The translations under genes were made by a program, and so were the position numbers. The notes beneath the pieces are model-generated. The model worked only from the letters and a program-made list of their open reading frames with translations. It did not search any database and was not told the origin of the DNA. 64,000 nt of DNA, from assembly GCF_001447385.1 (NCBI RefSeq), contig NZ_LLWQ01000162.1:97920-161919 (forward strand), written 5' to 3'. Below, piece by piece: positions 37,551 to 46,416 of this stretch; the stretch's first letter is position 1, and every line of letters starts with the position of its first letter. Source of the DNA: Paracoccus sp. MKU1 (lineage in GTDB: Bacteria; Pseudomonadota; Alphaproteobacteria; Rhodobacterales; Rhodobacteraceae).

Positions 37551-38599
37551 TGGTCCGGCTTCTCGTCATCGGCACCGGCGGCATGGCGGCGAACCATGCC
37601 CGCGCCTTTGCCGCCATTCCCGGCGTCGAGCTGGTGGGCGGCGTGGACCCGCGGCCCGGGCCGCTGGCCGCCTTCAACGCCGAACATGGCATCGCGCGCG
37701 GCTTTGCCAGCCTTGACGAGGCGCTGGCCTGGGGCGGATTCGACGCGGCGACCAACGTGACGCCGGATGCCGCGCATTTCCCGACCACCATGCCGCTGCT
37801 GGCGGCGGGCAAGCATGTGCTGTGCGAAAAGCCGCTCGCCACCAATGCCGCGGATGCCGGCGCCATGGCCGAGGCGGCGGCGCGGGCCGGGGTGGTGAAC
37901 ATGGTCAATCTCAGCTATCGCGACGTGCCGGCGCTGCAAAAGGCGGCCGCCATGGTGCGCGCGGGCGAGATCGGCGCGGTGCGGCATTTCGAGGCGAGCT
38001 ATCTGCAAAGCTGGCTGACCCAGCCCAGCTGGGGCGACTGGCGGACCGACCCGAAATGGCTGTGGCGGGTCTCGACCGCGCATGGTTCCAAGGGGGTGCT
38101 GGGCGATGTCGGCATCCACATCCTCGATTTCGCCACCTTCATCGCCGGGCAGGACGCGGCGCAGGTTTCCTGCCTGCTCAAGACCTTCGACAAGGCGCCG
38201 GAGGGGCGGATCGGGGACTATGTGCTGGACGCCAACGACAGCGCCACCATGCAGATCGTGCTGGAGAACGGCGCGCTGGGGACGGTGGCGGCGACGCGTT
38301 TCGCCACCGGGCACCTGAACGACCTGCGGCTGCGGATCTATGGCGACCGGGGCGGGCTGGAGGTCTGCTTCGAGAACCGCGTCAGCCGGCTGCGCGCCTG
38401 CCTGTCGCCGGACCTGGAGATCGCCGCCTGGCACGAGGTCGAATGCCCGCCGGTGCCGACGATCTATCAGCGCTTCATCGCCGCGATCCGGGGCGAGGGC
38501 GCGGCCGATCCCGATTTCGCCCGCGGCGCGGCGCTGCAACGCCTGCTGGACCGGGCCGAGGAATCCTCGGTCGAGGCGGGTCTCGGCCTCGCCGTCTAG
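37550..38599 (+). CDS. thuB: ThuB-like Gfo/Idh/MocA oxidoreductase
   Basis: A 349-residue NAD(P)-dependent sugar dehydrogenase. The Rossmann start is VRLLVIGTGGMAANHARAF (about 2-20), HVLCEKPLATNA (about 89-100) contains the EKP catalytic-lysine motif, and GDVGIHILDFA (about 185-195) supplies the conserved His. By analogy it oxidises the sugar imported by the adjacent transporter. Translationally coupled to thuA. Confidence 0.88.
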   Translation: MVRLLVIGTGGMAANHARAFAAIPGVELVGGVDPRPGPLAAFNAEHGIARGFASLDEALAWGGFDAATNVTPDAAHFPTTMPLLAAGKHVLCEKPLATNAADAGAMAEAAARAGVVNMVNLSYRDVPALQKAAAMVRAGEIGAVRHFEASYLQSWLTQPSWGDWRTDPKWLWRVSTAHGSKGVLGDVGIHILDFATFIAGQDAAQVSCLLKTFDKAPEGRIGDYVLDANDSATMQIVLENGALGTVAATRFATGHLNDLRLRIYGDRGGLEVCFENRVSRLRACLSPDLEIAAWHEVECPPVPTIYQRFIAAIRGEGAADPDFARGAALQRLLDRAEESSVEAGLGLAV

Positions 38600-38666
38600 G
38601 GCGCAACCGATCCGGCGGCGGCCTTCTCCTCCCTGCCGCCGCCGGACACCTTGCAAGGAGCATGGC

Positions 38667-39839
38667 ATGACCCAGACCGTTCCCGCGCAGGCCCGCCGCG
38701 CGCCCCGCATCCGCCTTGGCATGGTCGGCGGCGGGCAGGGCGCCTTCATCGGCGCCGTGCATCGCATCGCCGCCCGCATCGACGACCAGTATGAGCTGGT
38801 CGCGGGCTGCTTTTCCTCGACGCCGGAAAAAAGCGCGGCCTCGGCGGCGGAACTGGGCGTGGGCCGCGCCTATGGCGATTTCGCGCAGATGGCGATGCGC
38901 GAGGCGCGGCGCAAGGACGGGATCGAGGCGGTCGCCATCGTCACCCCGAACCACCTGCACGCCCCCATCGCCCGCGCGTTCCTGAAGCGCGGCATCCATG
39001 TCATCTGCGACAAGCCCCTGACCGCGTCCCTGCCCGAGGCGCGCAAGCTGGCCAAGGCCGCTGAAGGCTCGGAGGCGCTGTTCGTGCTGACCCACAACTA
39101 TACCGGCTATCCGATGGTCCGGCAGGCCCGCGCCATGACCCTGGCGGGCGAACTGGGCGAGATCCGGCTGGTGCAGGTCGAATATGCACAGGACTGGCTG
39201 GCCGAGCCCATCGAGCAGGCGGGCAACAAGCAGGCCGGCTGGCGCACCGACCCGGCGCAATCCGGCGCGGGCGGGGCCATCGGCGACATCGGCACCCATG
39301 CCTTCAACCTGGCCGGTTTCGTGACCGGGCTGGAACTGGAGGCGCTGGCCGCCGATCTGCACAGCTTCGTGCCGGGCCGGGCGGTCGATGACAACGGCCA
39401 TGTGCTCTTGCGCTATCGCGGCGGGGCGCGCGGGATGCTGTGGTGTTCGCAGGTCGCCTCGGGCTGCGAGAACGCGTTGCGGTTGCGGGTCTATGGCAGC
39501 CGCGCCGGCATCGAATGGGCGCAGGAAGAGCCGAACTATCTATGGGTCACGCAGCTGGGCCGGCCGCGCTATCGGCTGTCGCGCGGCGGCACGGGTACGG
39601 GAGCCGAGGCCGCGCGCCTGACCCGCATCCCCGCCGGCCACCCCGAGGGCTATCTGGAGGGTTTCGCGAATATCTATGCCGAGGCGGCGCGTGCCATCCT
39701 CGCCCGTCGCGAGGGCCGCGCGCCCGACCCGGCGGTGACGTTTCCCGGCATTCGCGAGGGGTTGGAGGGCGTGGCCTTCGTCGATGCCTGCCTGCGCTCC
39801 GGCAAGCGCAACGGCGCCTGGGTGGCGCTGGCGCTCTAG
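38667..39839 (+). CDS. Second Gfo/Idh/MocA-family oxidoreductase of the thu cluster
   Basis: A 390-residue dehydrogenase with the nucleotide-binding motif [18 protein letters not shown] (about 14-31), [15 protein letters not shown] (about 111-125, a DKP variant of EKP) and [12 protein letters not shown] (about 209-220). AAGGAG lies ahead of ATG 38667, 67 bases after thuB, so it is probably the last gene of the operon. The substrate is unknown; it may act on the product of ThuB or on another polyol or sugar. It is not part of the S. meliloti thu set as I recall it. Confidence 0.85.
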   Translation: MTQTVPAQARRAPRIRLGMVGGGQGAFIGAVHRIAARIDDQYELVAGCFSSTPEKSAASAAELGVGRAYGDFAQMAMREARRKDGIEAVAIVTPNHLHAPIARAFLKRGIHVICDKPLTASLPEARKLAKAAEGSEALFVLTHNYTGYPMVRQARAMTLAGELGEIRLVQVEYAQDWLAEPIEQAGNKQAGWRTDPAQSGAGGAIGDIGTHAFNLAGFVTGLELEALAADLHSFVPGRAVDDNGHVLLRYRGGARGMLWCSQVASGCENALRLRVYGSRAGIEWAQEEPNYLWVTQLGRPRYRLSRGGTGTGAEAARLTRIPAGHPEGYLEGFANIYAEAARAILARREGRAPDPAVTFPGIREGLEGVAFVDACLRSGKRNGAWVALAL

Positions 39840-39931
39840 CCCGGAACTCCCGCCTTCCGCCGCATTGTCGCGCCGCTCCCATCGCGGCCATTGTTCCCGC
39901 CGTCCCGCCTATGCTACCCCGCGCGGCGAGA

Positions 39932-41077
39932 ATGGAGGCGCGCGTGATCCTTTGCGAATTCGGTCCTGACGGCGGGCCGGTCCTGTTCCGGGACCCGCGG
40001 GAATTGCTGGTGGTGACCCGCCCCGAGGATGTCGCGCCTGCGCTCGACCATCTCGAGGCCCGGCGCCGGCAGGGGGCCTGGATCGCGGGCTACCTGTCCT
40101 ATGAGCTGGGCTATGCGCTGGAGCCGGTGCTGGCCCGCGCCATGCCGGCGGACCGGCGCACGCCGCTCATGGCCTTCGCCGTCCATGACGCGCCTGAGCC
40201 GGCCCCGCCGCTGCCCGCGCCCGGCGCGGCCCGGCTGGCGCCGTTGAAACCCATGATCTCGCAACAGGATTACGCGGCCGCCTTTGCCCGGACCCGCGAC
40301 TATATCGCGGCCGGCGACTGCTATCAGATCAACCTGACCTTTCCCATCGGCTCGCGCCTGATCTCCGGCTCGGCGTTGGAGCTTTACGCTGCGCTGGCGG
40401 CGCGCCAGCCGGTGGGCTTCGGCGCCTATGCCGATCTGGGGCAGGGGCCGGTCGTCGTCTCGCGCTCGCCCGAGCTGTTCTTTCGCCTAGATGCGCAGGG
40501 CCGCATCGAGGCGCGGCCGATGAAGGGCACGGCGCCGCGCGACCCGGACCCGGCGCGCGACGCGGCCCTGGCAGCGGCGCTGGCGGCATCGGAAAAGAAC
40601 CGGGCCGAGAACCTGATGATCGTGGACCTGCTGCGCAACGACATTGCCCGCATCTCGCGCGTGGGCTCGGTGCGGGTGCCCGAGCTTTTCGCCGTGGACA
40701 GCTTCGCCACCGTCCACCAGATGAGCTCGCGCGTCGTGGGCCGGCTGGAGCGCCCGGCGGAATTGGGCGCGATGCTGCGGGCGCTGTTTCCCTGCGGCTC
40801 GATCACCGGCGCGCCCAAGATCCGCGCCATGCAGATCATCCGCGAGGTCGAGCCGTTCCCGCGCGGGGTCTATTGCGGCGCCATCGGCTGGATGGCGCCG
40901 GACGGGGCGGCCTGTTTCTCGGTGGCGATCCGCACGCTGTCGGTCTGGCCGGATGGCGAGGTCACGCTGAATGTCGGCGGCGGCGTGGTGCAGGATTCGA
41001 CCGCCGAAGGCGAATGGGAGGAGGCGCTATGGAAAGCCCGCTACGCGCAGGAGCTGACGACCCCGAATTGCGGCTGA
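39932..41077 (+). CDS. pabB: Aminodeoxychorismate synthase component I
   Basis: Makes 4-amino-4-deoxychorismate for folate synthesis. The 381 residues belong to the chorismate-binding family: GDCYQINLTFP (about 130), RPMKGTAPRD (about 194-203), ENLMIVDLLRNDIARIS (about 227-243), FPCGSITGAPKIRAMQII (about 288-305) and a C-terminal GGGVVQDSTAEGEWEE. Start ATG 39932 is likely; GTG 39944 is an alternative. The next gene begins inside its last 17 codons. Confidence 0.92.
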   Translation: MEARVILCEFGPDGGPVLFRDPRELLVVTRPEDVAPALDHLEARRRQGAWIAGYLSYELGYALEPVLARAMPADRRTPLMAFAVHDAPEPAPPLPAPGAARLAPLKPMISQQDYAAAFARTRDYIAAGDCYQINLTFPIGSRLISGSALELYAALAARQPVGFGAYADLGQGPVVVSRSPELFFRLDAQGRIEARPMKGTAPRDPDPARDAALAAALAASEKNRAENLMIVDLLRNDIARISRVGSVRVPELFAVDSFATVHQMSSRVVGRLERPAELGAMLRALFPCGSITGAPKIRAMQIIREVEPFPRGVYCGAIGWMAPDGAACFSVAIRTLSVWPDGEVTLNVGGGVVQDSTAEGEWEEALWKARYAQELTTPNCG

Positions 41078-41664
41078 TCGAGACCGCGCTCTGGGACGGC
41101 GCCGGCTGCCCGCGGATCGAGGCGCATCTGGCGCGGCTGGCGGCGGGGGCGCGGGCGCTCGGCTGGCCCTGCGATTCGCCGGCCGCCCGCGCCGCGCTGA
41201 TCGCGCCCCAGGGCCAGCCGGCGCGCCTGCGGCTGACGCTGGACCGCATGGGGCGGATCGAGGTGACGCGCGGCCCCTTGCCGGCGTCGCGCCCGGAATG
41301 GCGGCTGGCGCCGGCCGGCACGCGGCTCAATTCGGGCGATCCCTGGCTGCGGCTCAAGACCACGCGGCGGGCGCATTACGACGCTGCCCGCGCCGCGCTG
41401 CCCGAGGGGATCGAGGAGGCGATCTTTCTGAACGAGCGCGGCGAGGTCTGCGACGGCACCATCACCACGGTCTTCTTCGACCGCGGCCAAGGTATCCGCA
41501 CGCCGCCCCTGTCCTGCGGTCTCCTGCCCGGCGTGCTGCGGGCGGGGATGCTGGCCGAGGGCGCCTGCCGCGAGGAGCTGTTGCTGGCCGAGGAACTGCC
41601 CCGCGTCCGGCTGTGGGTGGGCAATGCCCTGCGCGGGCTGATCCCCGCCATCTGGGCGGGCTGA
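41029..41664 (+). CDS. pabC: Aminodeoxychorismate lyase-like class IV aminotransferase
   Basis: A 211-residue PLP fold-type IV protein. LKTTRRAHYDAARA has the Lys of the family motif, and EEAIFLNERGEVCDGTITTVFF is the class IV signature. It would release 4-aminobenzoate from the PabB product. At 211 residues it is shorter than E. coli PabC (269). ATG 41029, preceded by GGGAGGAGG, lies within pabB (49-base overlap). Confidence 0.85.
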   Translation: MESPLRAGADDPELRLIETALWDGAGCPRIEAHLARLAAGARALGWPCDSPAARAALIAPQGQPARLRLTLDRMGRIEVTRGPLPASRPEWRLAPAGTRLNSGDPWLRLKTTRRAHYDAARAALPEGIEEAIFLNERGEVCDGTITTVFFDRGQGIRTPPLSCGLLPGVLRAGMLAEGACREELLLAEELPRVRLWVGNALRGLIPAIWAG

Positions 41665-41669
41665 GCCTC

Positions 41670-42434
41670 TCAGGCCAGTTCGGCCAGCTCGCGTGCGGCG
41701 CGCTGGAGCGCCGGCAGATGGGTCATGGCGACGTCCAGCGGCATGCGCTGGACGGGCGCGTGGAAGGTCACGGCTGCCAGCACGCGGCCGCGCGCATCCA
41801 GCGCCGGGACCGAGATGCCGACCATGCCGGGAATGAATTCCTGGTCGTCGACGGCATAGCCCTGTTCGCGCACCCGCGCCAGTTCCTCGCGCAGGCTGCC
41901 GGCCGAGGCGAAGGTGTTCGGCGTATGCGGGTGCAGCCGGGCATGGCACAGGAAATGCTCGACGCTCTGCGGGTTCATGAAGGCCAGGCAGACCTTGCCG
42001 GCGGCGGTGGCATGCAGCGGCACGCGGGTGCCGAGCCGGATCACCAGCCGCAGCGGCCAATTCGTCTCGACCCGGTCCACATAGACCAGCGTGTCGCCTT
42101 CAGGGATAGAGATCGAGCAGGTCTCGCCGACGGCGGTGAACAGCCGCACCAGCACGTCATGGCGCGGCAGGTCGTACTGGCTGGCATGCATGACGCCCAG
42201 CATCATCTGCCGCAGCTTGAGGCCGGGCAGATAGCTGCGCCCGTCGAGCTGGCGCGACAGGTAGCCCTCTTGCTCCAGGTTCGCGACCAAGCGGTGGATG
42301 GTCGGCTTGGGCAGGCCGATGCTGGCATTGATCTCGGTGGCGGTCATCGGCCGCGCCTCGCGCGCCAGCACTTCCAGGATCTGGAGGTTTCGCAGGCTGG
42401 GGGGCACTTGGGAACCGTCTTGAAACTTTTGCAT
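41670..42434 (-). CDS. IclR-family transcriptional regulator
   Basis: The 254 residues form a winged-helix DNA-binding domain (about 10-70; SLRNLQILEVLAREARPMTA, GLPKPTIHRLVANLEQEGYL) and an IclR effector domain (about 80-250; HATAAGKVCLAFM; VDDQEFIPGMVGISVPALDARG). ATG 42434 is assumed; an in-frame GTG at 42452 would add six residues. Convergent with pabC and divergent from nadA. The target is unknown. CGGTA/TACCG arms at 42457-42473, just upstream, could be its operator. Confidence 0.92.
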   Translation of the reverse strand: MQKFQDGSQVPPSLRNLQILEVLAREARPMTATEINASIGLPKPTIHRLVANLEQEGYLSRQLDGRSYLPGLKLRQMMLGVMHASQYDLPRHDVLVRLFTAVGETCSISIPEGDTLVYVDRVETNWPLRLVIRLGTRVPLHATAAGKVCLAFMNPQSVEHFLCHARLHPHTPNTFASAGSLREELARVREQGYAVDDQEFIPGMVGISVPALDARGRVLAAVTFHAPVQRMPLDVAMTHLPALQRAARELAELA

Positions 42435-42700
42435 GGCCTGGAACCTGATCACGTCACGGTATCTTTTTTACCGCAGCGCGGCCGGAGGTCCAGACGCCGC
42501 GGGCCGACTTGTGTCCTTTTGCGCCTTGCGCCGGGACCGGGCGGGGGCCTTCCATCCCGTCGCCGCACCGTAGCATTTGCGTTGCCCCAGCGTCATCCTT
42601 CCGTTAGGAACCCCGACTCACAGGCCCCGGCGCTCTGGTATCGGGGGCCGGGCGCATTATATCCGGGGTGACTGCGACGCGGGCAGAGTGGGGGGACCGA

Positions 42701-43753
42701 ATGCTCGATCTGACGACCATCCGCAGCGAGCTGGGCTCGCATTACGATCTCGAGCCCTCGCTCGAGCTGGCCGAGCGCATGGCCGACATCCATGCCCGGA
42801 TGGGCCGTGTCATGCCCTGGCCCGATTGGGCGATCCATGCGCCCTATGTCGCGGCGATCAACAAGCTGAAGAAAGAACGCAATGCCGTGGTGCTGGCGCA
42901 TAACTACATGACGCCGCAGATCTATCACGGCATTTCCGACGTGGTGGGCGACAGCCTGGCGCTGGCCATAGCCGCGACCAAGGTCGAGGCGCAGGTGATC
43001 GTGCAATGCGGCGTGCATTTCATGGCCGAGACCTCGAAGATCCTGAACCCGCAGAAGACCGTGCTGATGCCCGATATGGAGGCGGGTTGCTCGCTGGCCG
43101 AAAGCATCACCGCCGAGGGCATCGCCGAGATGCGCGCGCGCTATCCCGGCGCGCCGGTGGTCAGCTATGTCAACACCACCGCCGAGGTGAAGGCGGCGTC
43201 CGACATTTGCTGCACCTCGGCCAATGCGGCGCAGATCGTCGCGGCGCTGGATGCCGAGACGATCATCATGACGCCCGACAAGTGGCTGGCGCAGAACGTC
43301 GCCAACAAGGTGCCGCAAAAGCGCATCGTCTGGTGGGACGGCGCCTGCATCGTGCATGAGCAGTTCACGGCCCAGGATTTGCGCGACTTCCGCGACTGGA
43401 ACCCGGGGCTGAAGATTATCGCCCATCCCGAATGCCCGCCTGAGGTGGTGGCCGAGGCCGATTATGCCGGCTCGACCGCCAATATCCAGGACTGGGTCGA
43501 GGCCGAGCGGCCGAAGCAGGTGATGCTGGTCACGGAGTGCTCGATGGCCTCGAACATCTCGGATGCGAACCCGGATGTCGAGTTCCTGGGCCCCTGCAAC
43601 ATGTGCCCCTACATGCAGAAGATCACCCTGGAAAAAGTGCTGTGGTCGCTGCACACCATGACCGGCGTGGTCGAGGTCGATCCCCAGGTCGCGGACCGCG
43701 CCCGGCTGGCCGTGCAGCGCATGATCGACCTGTCGCAACGCCTGGCGGCCTGA
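42701..43753 (+). CDS. nadA: Quinolinate synthase
   Basis: Condenses iminoaspartate with dihydroxyacetone phosphate to quinolinate. The 350 residues carry the [4Fe-4S] cysteines of NadA (CGVHFMAETS; TECSMASN; GPCNMCPYMQ). VVLAHNYMTPQIYHGISDVV and KWLAQNVANKV match substrate-binding parts. ATG 42701 follows GGGGGA. NadB begins one base after its stop. Confidence 0.96.
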   Translation: MLDLTTIRSELGSHYDLEPSLELAERMADIHARMGRVMPWPDWAIHAPYVAAINKLKKERNAVVLAHNYMTPQIYHGISDVVGDSLALAIAATKVEAQVIVQCGVHFMAETSKILNPQKTVLMPDMEAGCSLAESITAEGIAEMRARYPGAPVVSYVNTTAEVKAASDICCTSANAAQIVAALDAETIIMTPDKWLAQNVANKVPQKRIVWWDGACIVHEQFTAQDLRDFRDWNPGLKIIAHPECPPEVVAEADYAGSTANIQDWVEAERPKQVMLVTECSMASNISDANPDVEFLGPCNMCPYMQKITLEKVLWSLHTMTGVVEVDPQVADRARLAVQRMIDLSQRLAA

Positions 43754-43754
43754 A

Positions 43755-45320
43755 GTGCGCGAGATTTCGACCGGCCGCGCCATCATCGTCGGCGCGGGGC
43801 TGGGGGCGCTATACGCGGCGCTGAAGCTGGCGCCGCGCCCGGTGCTGATGATCTCGCCCGAGGTGCTGGGGCAGGGCGCAAGCTCGGCCTGGGCGCAGGG
43901 TGGGGTGGCGGCGGCCATGGACCCGGCCGACAGCGCCGAGGCCCATGCCCGCGACACCTTGCGGGCCGGCGCCGGCACCGTCGATCCCGCCGTCGCGGCG
44001 CTGGTCACGGATGAGGCGCGGGCGCATATCCTGGACCTGACCACGCTGGGCACCCCCTTCGACCGCAAGCCGGACGGCGGCTATGTGCTGTCGCGCGAGG
44101 CGGCGCACAGCTTTGCCCGTGTCGTGCGGGTGCGCGGCGACCAGGCGGGGGCCGAGATCATGCGCGCGCTGGTCGCTTGCGTGCGCGAGACGCCCTCGGT
44201 GCAGGTGCTGGAGGGGGTGATGGCCACCGGGCTGCGCGTCGAGGCCGGCACGGTTGCGGGGGTCGAGGTGGCGCTTTCCGGCCCGCAGGGCTCGGCGCCG
44301 GTCCTGATCCGGGCGCCGGCGGTGTTGCTGGCCGGCGGCGGTTCGGGCGGGCTTTATGCGCTGACCACCAACCCGCCGCGCATCCGCGGCCAGGTGATCG
44401 GCATGGCGGCGCGGGCCGGGGCCGAGATCGCCGATGCGGAATTCGTGCAGTTCCACCCCACCGCCATCGATTGCGGCGAGGATCCGGCGCCGCTGGCCAC
44501 CGAGGCGCTGCGCGGCGAGGGCGCGCATCTGGTCAACAGGCTGGGCGAGCGCTTCATGCTGGCGGTGCATCCCGATGCCGAGCTTGCGCCGCGCGACGTG
44601 GTGGCGCGCGCCATCTATGCGCAAAGCCAGGCCGGGCTGCGGCCGATGCTGGACACCCGCGCCTGCCTGGGCGACCGCATCCTGACCGAGTTTCCGGCCG
44701 TGGCGGGCGCCTGCGCGCGGGCGGGGATCGACCCGACGCGCGAACCGATCCCGGTGGCGGCCGCCGCGCATTACCACATGGGCGGGGTGGCGGTGGACAG
44801 CGACGGCCGCGCCAGCCTCGACCGGCTCTGGGTCTGCGGCGAGGCGAGCTCCACCGGGCTGCATGGTGCGAACCGGCTGGCCTCGAACGGGCTTCTGGAG
44901 GCCCTGGTCTTTGCCCGACGCTGCGCGCTCTCCATCGAGGCGCGGCTGGGTCCCGTGCAGGACGCGGCTCCGGTGACGCTGCCCGATCTGCCGCCCGGAC
45001 CGGTGCCCGATCCAGAGCTGGTCGCCCGCCTGCGCCGCGCCATGACCGAGGGCGCAGGGGTCTTGCGCGATGCGCAAGGCCTGACCCGCTGCCTGCGCGA
45101 GATCGCCGCCATCGAGGCGGCGCAGCCCGATTGCCCGGCGCTGCTGAACATGACCGCCACCGCCACGCTGATCGCTGCCGTGGCGCTGATGCGGCAGGAA
45201 AGCCGCGGCGCGCATTGCCGCACCGATTTCCCGCAGACCGCGCCCGAGGGGCGCCGCTCGCGCCTGCGGCTTTCGCAGGCGCTGGCCCTGCGCGCCTCGC
45301 TTGAACCGGAGACGACATGA
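43755..45320 (+). CDS. nadB: L-aspartate oxidase
   Basis: FAD enzyme that oxidises aspartate to iminoaspartate for NadA. The 521 residues start with the Rossmann motif IIVGAGLGALYAALKL and contain SSAWAQGGVAAAMD, a HxTAID segment (FHPTAIDCGED) and GLHGANRLASNGLLEALVF, the flavoprotein signature. The start is GTG 43755, since the preceding stop and the FAD motif leave no closer ATG. It overlaps nadC by four bases. Confidence 0.95.
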   Translation: MREISTGRAIIVGAGLGALYAALKLAPRPVLMISPEVLGQGASSAWAQGGVAAAMDPADSAEAHARDTLRAGAGTVDPAVAALVTDEARAHILDLTTLGTPFDRKPDGGYVLSREAAHSFARVVRVRGDQAGAEIMRALVACVRETPSVQVLEGVMATGLRVEAGTVAGVEVALSGPQGSAPVLIRAPAVLLAGGGSGGLYALTTNPPRIRGQVIGMAARAGAEIADAEFVQFHPTAIDCGEDPAPLATEALRGEGAHLVNRLGERFMLAVHPDAELAPRDVVARAIYAQSQAGLRPMLDTRACLGDRILTEFPAVAGACARAGIDPTREPIPVAAAAHYHMGGVAVDSDGRASLDRLWVCGEASSTGLHGANRLASNGLLEALVFARRCALSIEARLGPVQDAAPVTLPDLPPGPVPDPELVARLRRAMTEGAGVLRDAQGLTRCLREIAAIEAAQPDCPALLNMTATATLIAAVALMRQESRGAHCRTDFPQTAPEGRRSRLRLSQALALRASLEPETT

Positions 45321-46168
45321 CCGAGATGCCCCCGCTGCCCGACCTGGTGCTGGAGCCGCTGCTGCGCGCCGCGCTGACCGAGGATCTGGGCACCTATGGC
45401 GACATCACCACCCGCACGGTGATCCCGGCCGGCACCCGCTATCGGGCGCGGATCGTAGCGCGCGAGGCGGGCGTGGCCTCGGGGATGCAGCTCGCCGGCA
45501 TCGCCTTTCGCCTGATCGACCCCGCGCTGGACTGGCGGCTGCACCGTCCCGACGGCAGCCGCTTCCAGCCCGGAGACACCCTGGCCGAGATCGAGGGCGA
45601 GGCGGCCTCGATCCTCTCGGCCGAGCGGGTGGCGCTGAACTTTGCCGGCCGGCTGTCCGGCATCGCCACGCAGACGGCGGCTTTCGTGGCCGAGACGGCG
45701 GGGACGAAGGCGTGCATCACCTGCACCCGCAAGACCACGCCCGGCCTGCGGCTGGTCGAGAAGCAGGCGGTGCTGCATGGCGGCGGCTTCAACCACCGCT
45801 TCAGCCTGTCGGACGCGATTCTCATTAAGGACAACCACATTGCGGCGGCGGGCGGCATCCGGCCGGTCCTGCAAGCGGTGAAGGCCCGCGCCTCGCACAT
45901 GATGCGGGTCGAGATCGAGGTGGACCGGCTCGACCAGCTTGCCGAGGTGCTGGAGGAGGGCGGCGCCGATGTCGTGCTGCTGGACAACATGCAGACGGCG
46001 GACCTGCGCGAGGCGGTGGCGATGACCGCCGGCCGCGTGGTGCTGGAAGCCTCGGGCAACATGCGACTCGGCCGCGTGGCCGAGGTGGCGGCGACCGGGG
46101 TGGATTACATCTCGGTCGGGGCGCTGACGCATTCGGCGCGCACGCTGGATCTGGGTCTGGATTTCTGA
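45317..46168 (+). CDS. nadC: Nicotinate-nucleotide pyrophosphorylase (carboxylating)
   Basis: Converts quinolinate and PRPP to nicotinate mononucleotide. The 283 residues show ALTEDLGTYGDITTRTVIP, TRKTTPGLRLVEKQAVLHGG (about 136-155), ILIKDNHI and LEASGNMRLGRVAEVAATGV, all NadC signatures. Last gene of the coupled nadABC run. Confidence 0.96.
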   Translation: MTEMPPLPDLVLEPLLRAALTEDLGTYGDITTRTVIPAGTRYRARIVAREAGVASGMQLAGIAFRLIDPALDWRLHRPDGSRFQPGDTLAEIEGEAASILSAERVALNFAGRLSGIATQTAAFVAETAGTKACITCTRKTTPGLRLVEKQAVLHGGGFNHRFSLSDAILIKDNHIAAAGGIRPVLQAVKARASHMMRVEIEVDRLDQLAEVLEEGGADVVLLDNMQTADLREAVAMTAGRVVLEASGNMRLGRVAEVAATGVDYISVGALTHSARTLDLGLDF

Positions 46169-46257
46169 CCAAAATCCCGGCAGATCGCAAATCCAGAACC
46201 CATTCAGAGGGATGATCCGGATATCTCGAAAATGACCGGCCGCCTCCGGCCTTTCAG

Positions 46258-46280
46258 CGCCCCGCCCGGTCGGGGCGTTT
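46258..46280 (+). terminator. Terminator after nadABC
   Basis: CGCCCCG (46258-46264) pairs with CGGGGCG (46271-46277) around a six-base loop, followed by TTT. Confidence 0.7.
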
Positions 46281-46303
46281 CTGCCATGTTCCGCCGAAAA
46301 TCG

Positions 46304-46353
46304 GTTAACGCTAACATTTTCCCTTGCACAGCTTGCGCTCGGCCGTGCTTTAA
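46304..46353 (+). promoter_or_regulatory. Candidate promoter and operator of the glg operon
   Basis: TTGCAC (46324-46329) and CTTTAA (46348-46353) form a sigma70-like pair 18 bases apart. Just upstream, GTTAACGCTAAC (46304-46315) has inverted 4-base arms around a CG centre, like a LacI-family half-site pair. No other promoter-like pair was seen ahead of glgP. Confidence 0.4.
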
Positions 46354-46416
46354 GCAGAGTCGAGGGAAAGGCCCGGGTTTTCGCGGGCGGGTGCGATGAT
46401 TTGGACAGGGGAAAGC

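Noticed and set aside
42500..42700. Possible riboswitch or attenuator ahead of nadA
   Set aside because: A GGCCCC/GGGGCC pairing near 42622-42650 exists, but there is no recognisable NAD-sensing motif or following terminator, and such pairings are expected by chance at this G+C.
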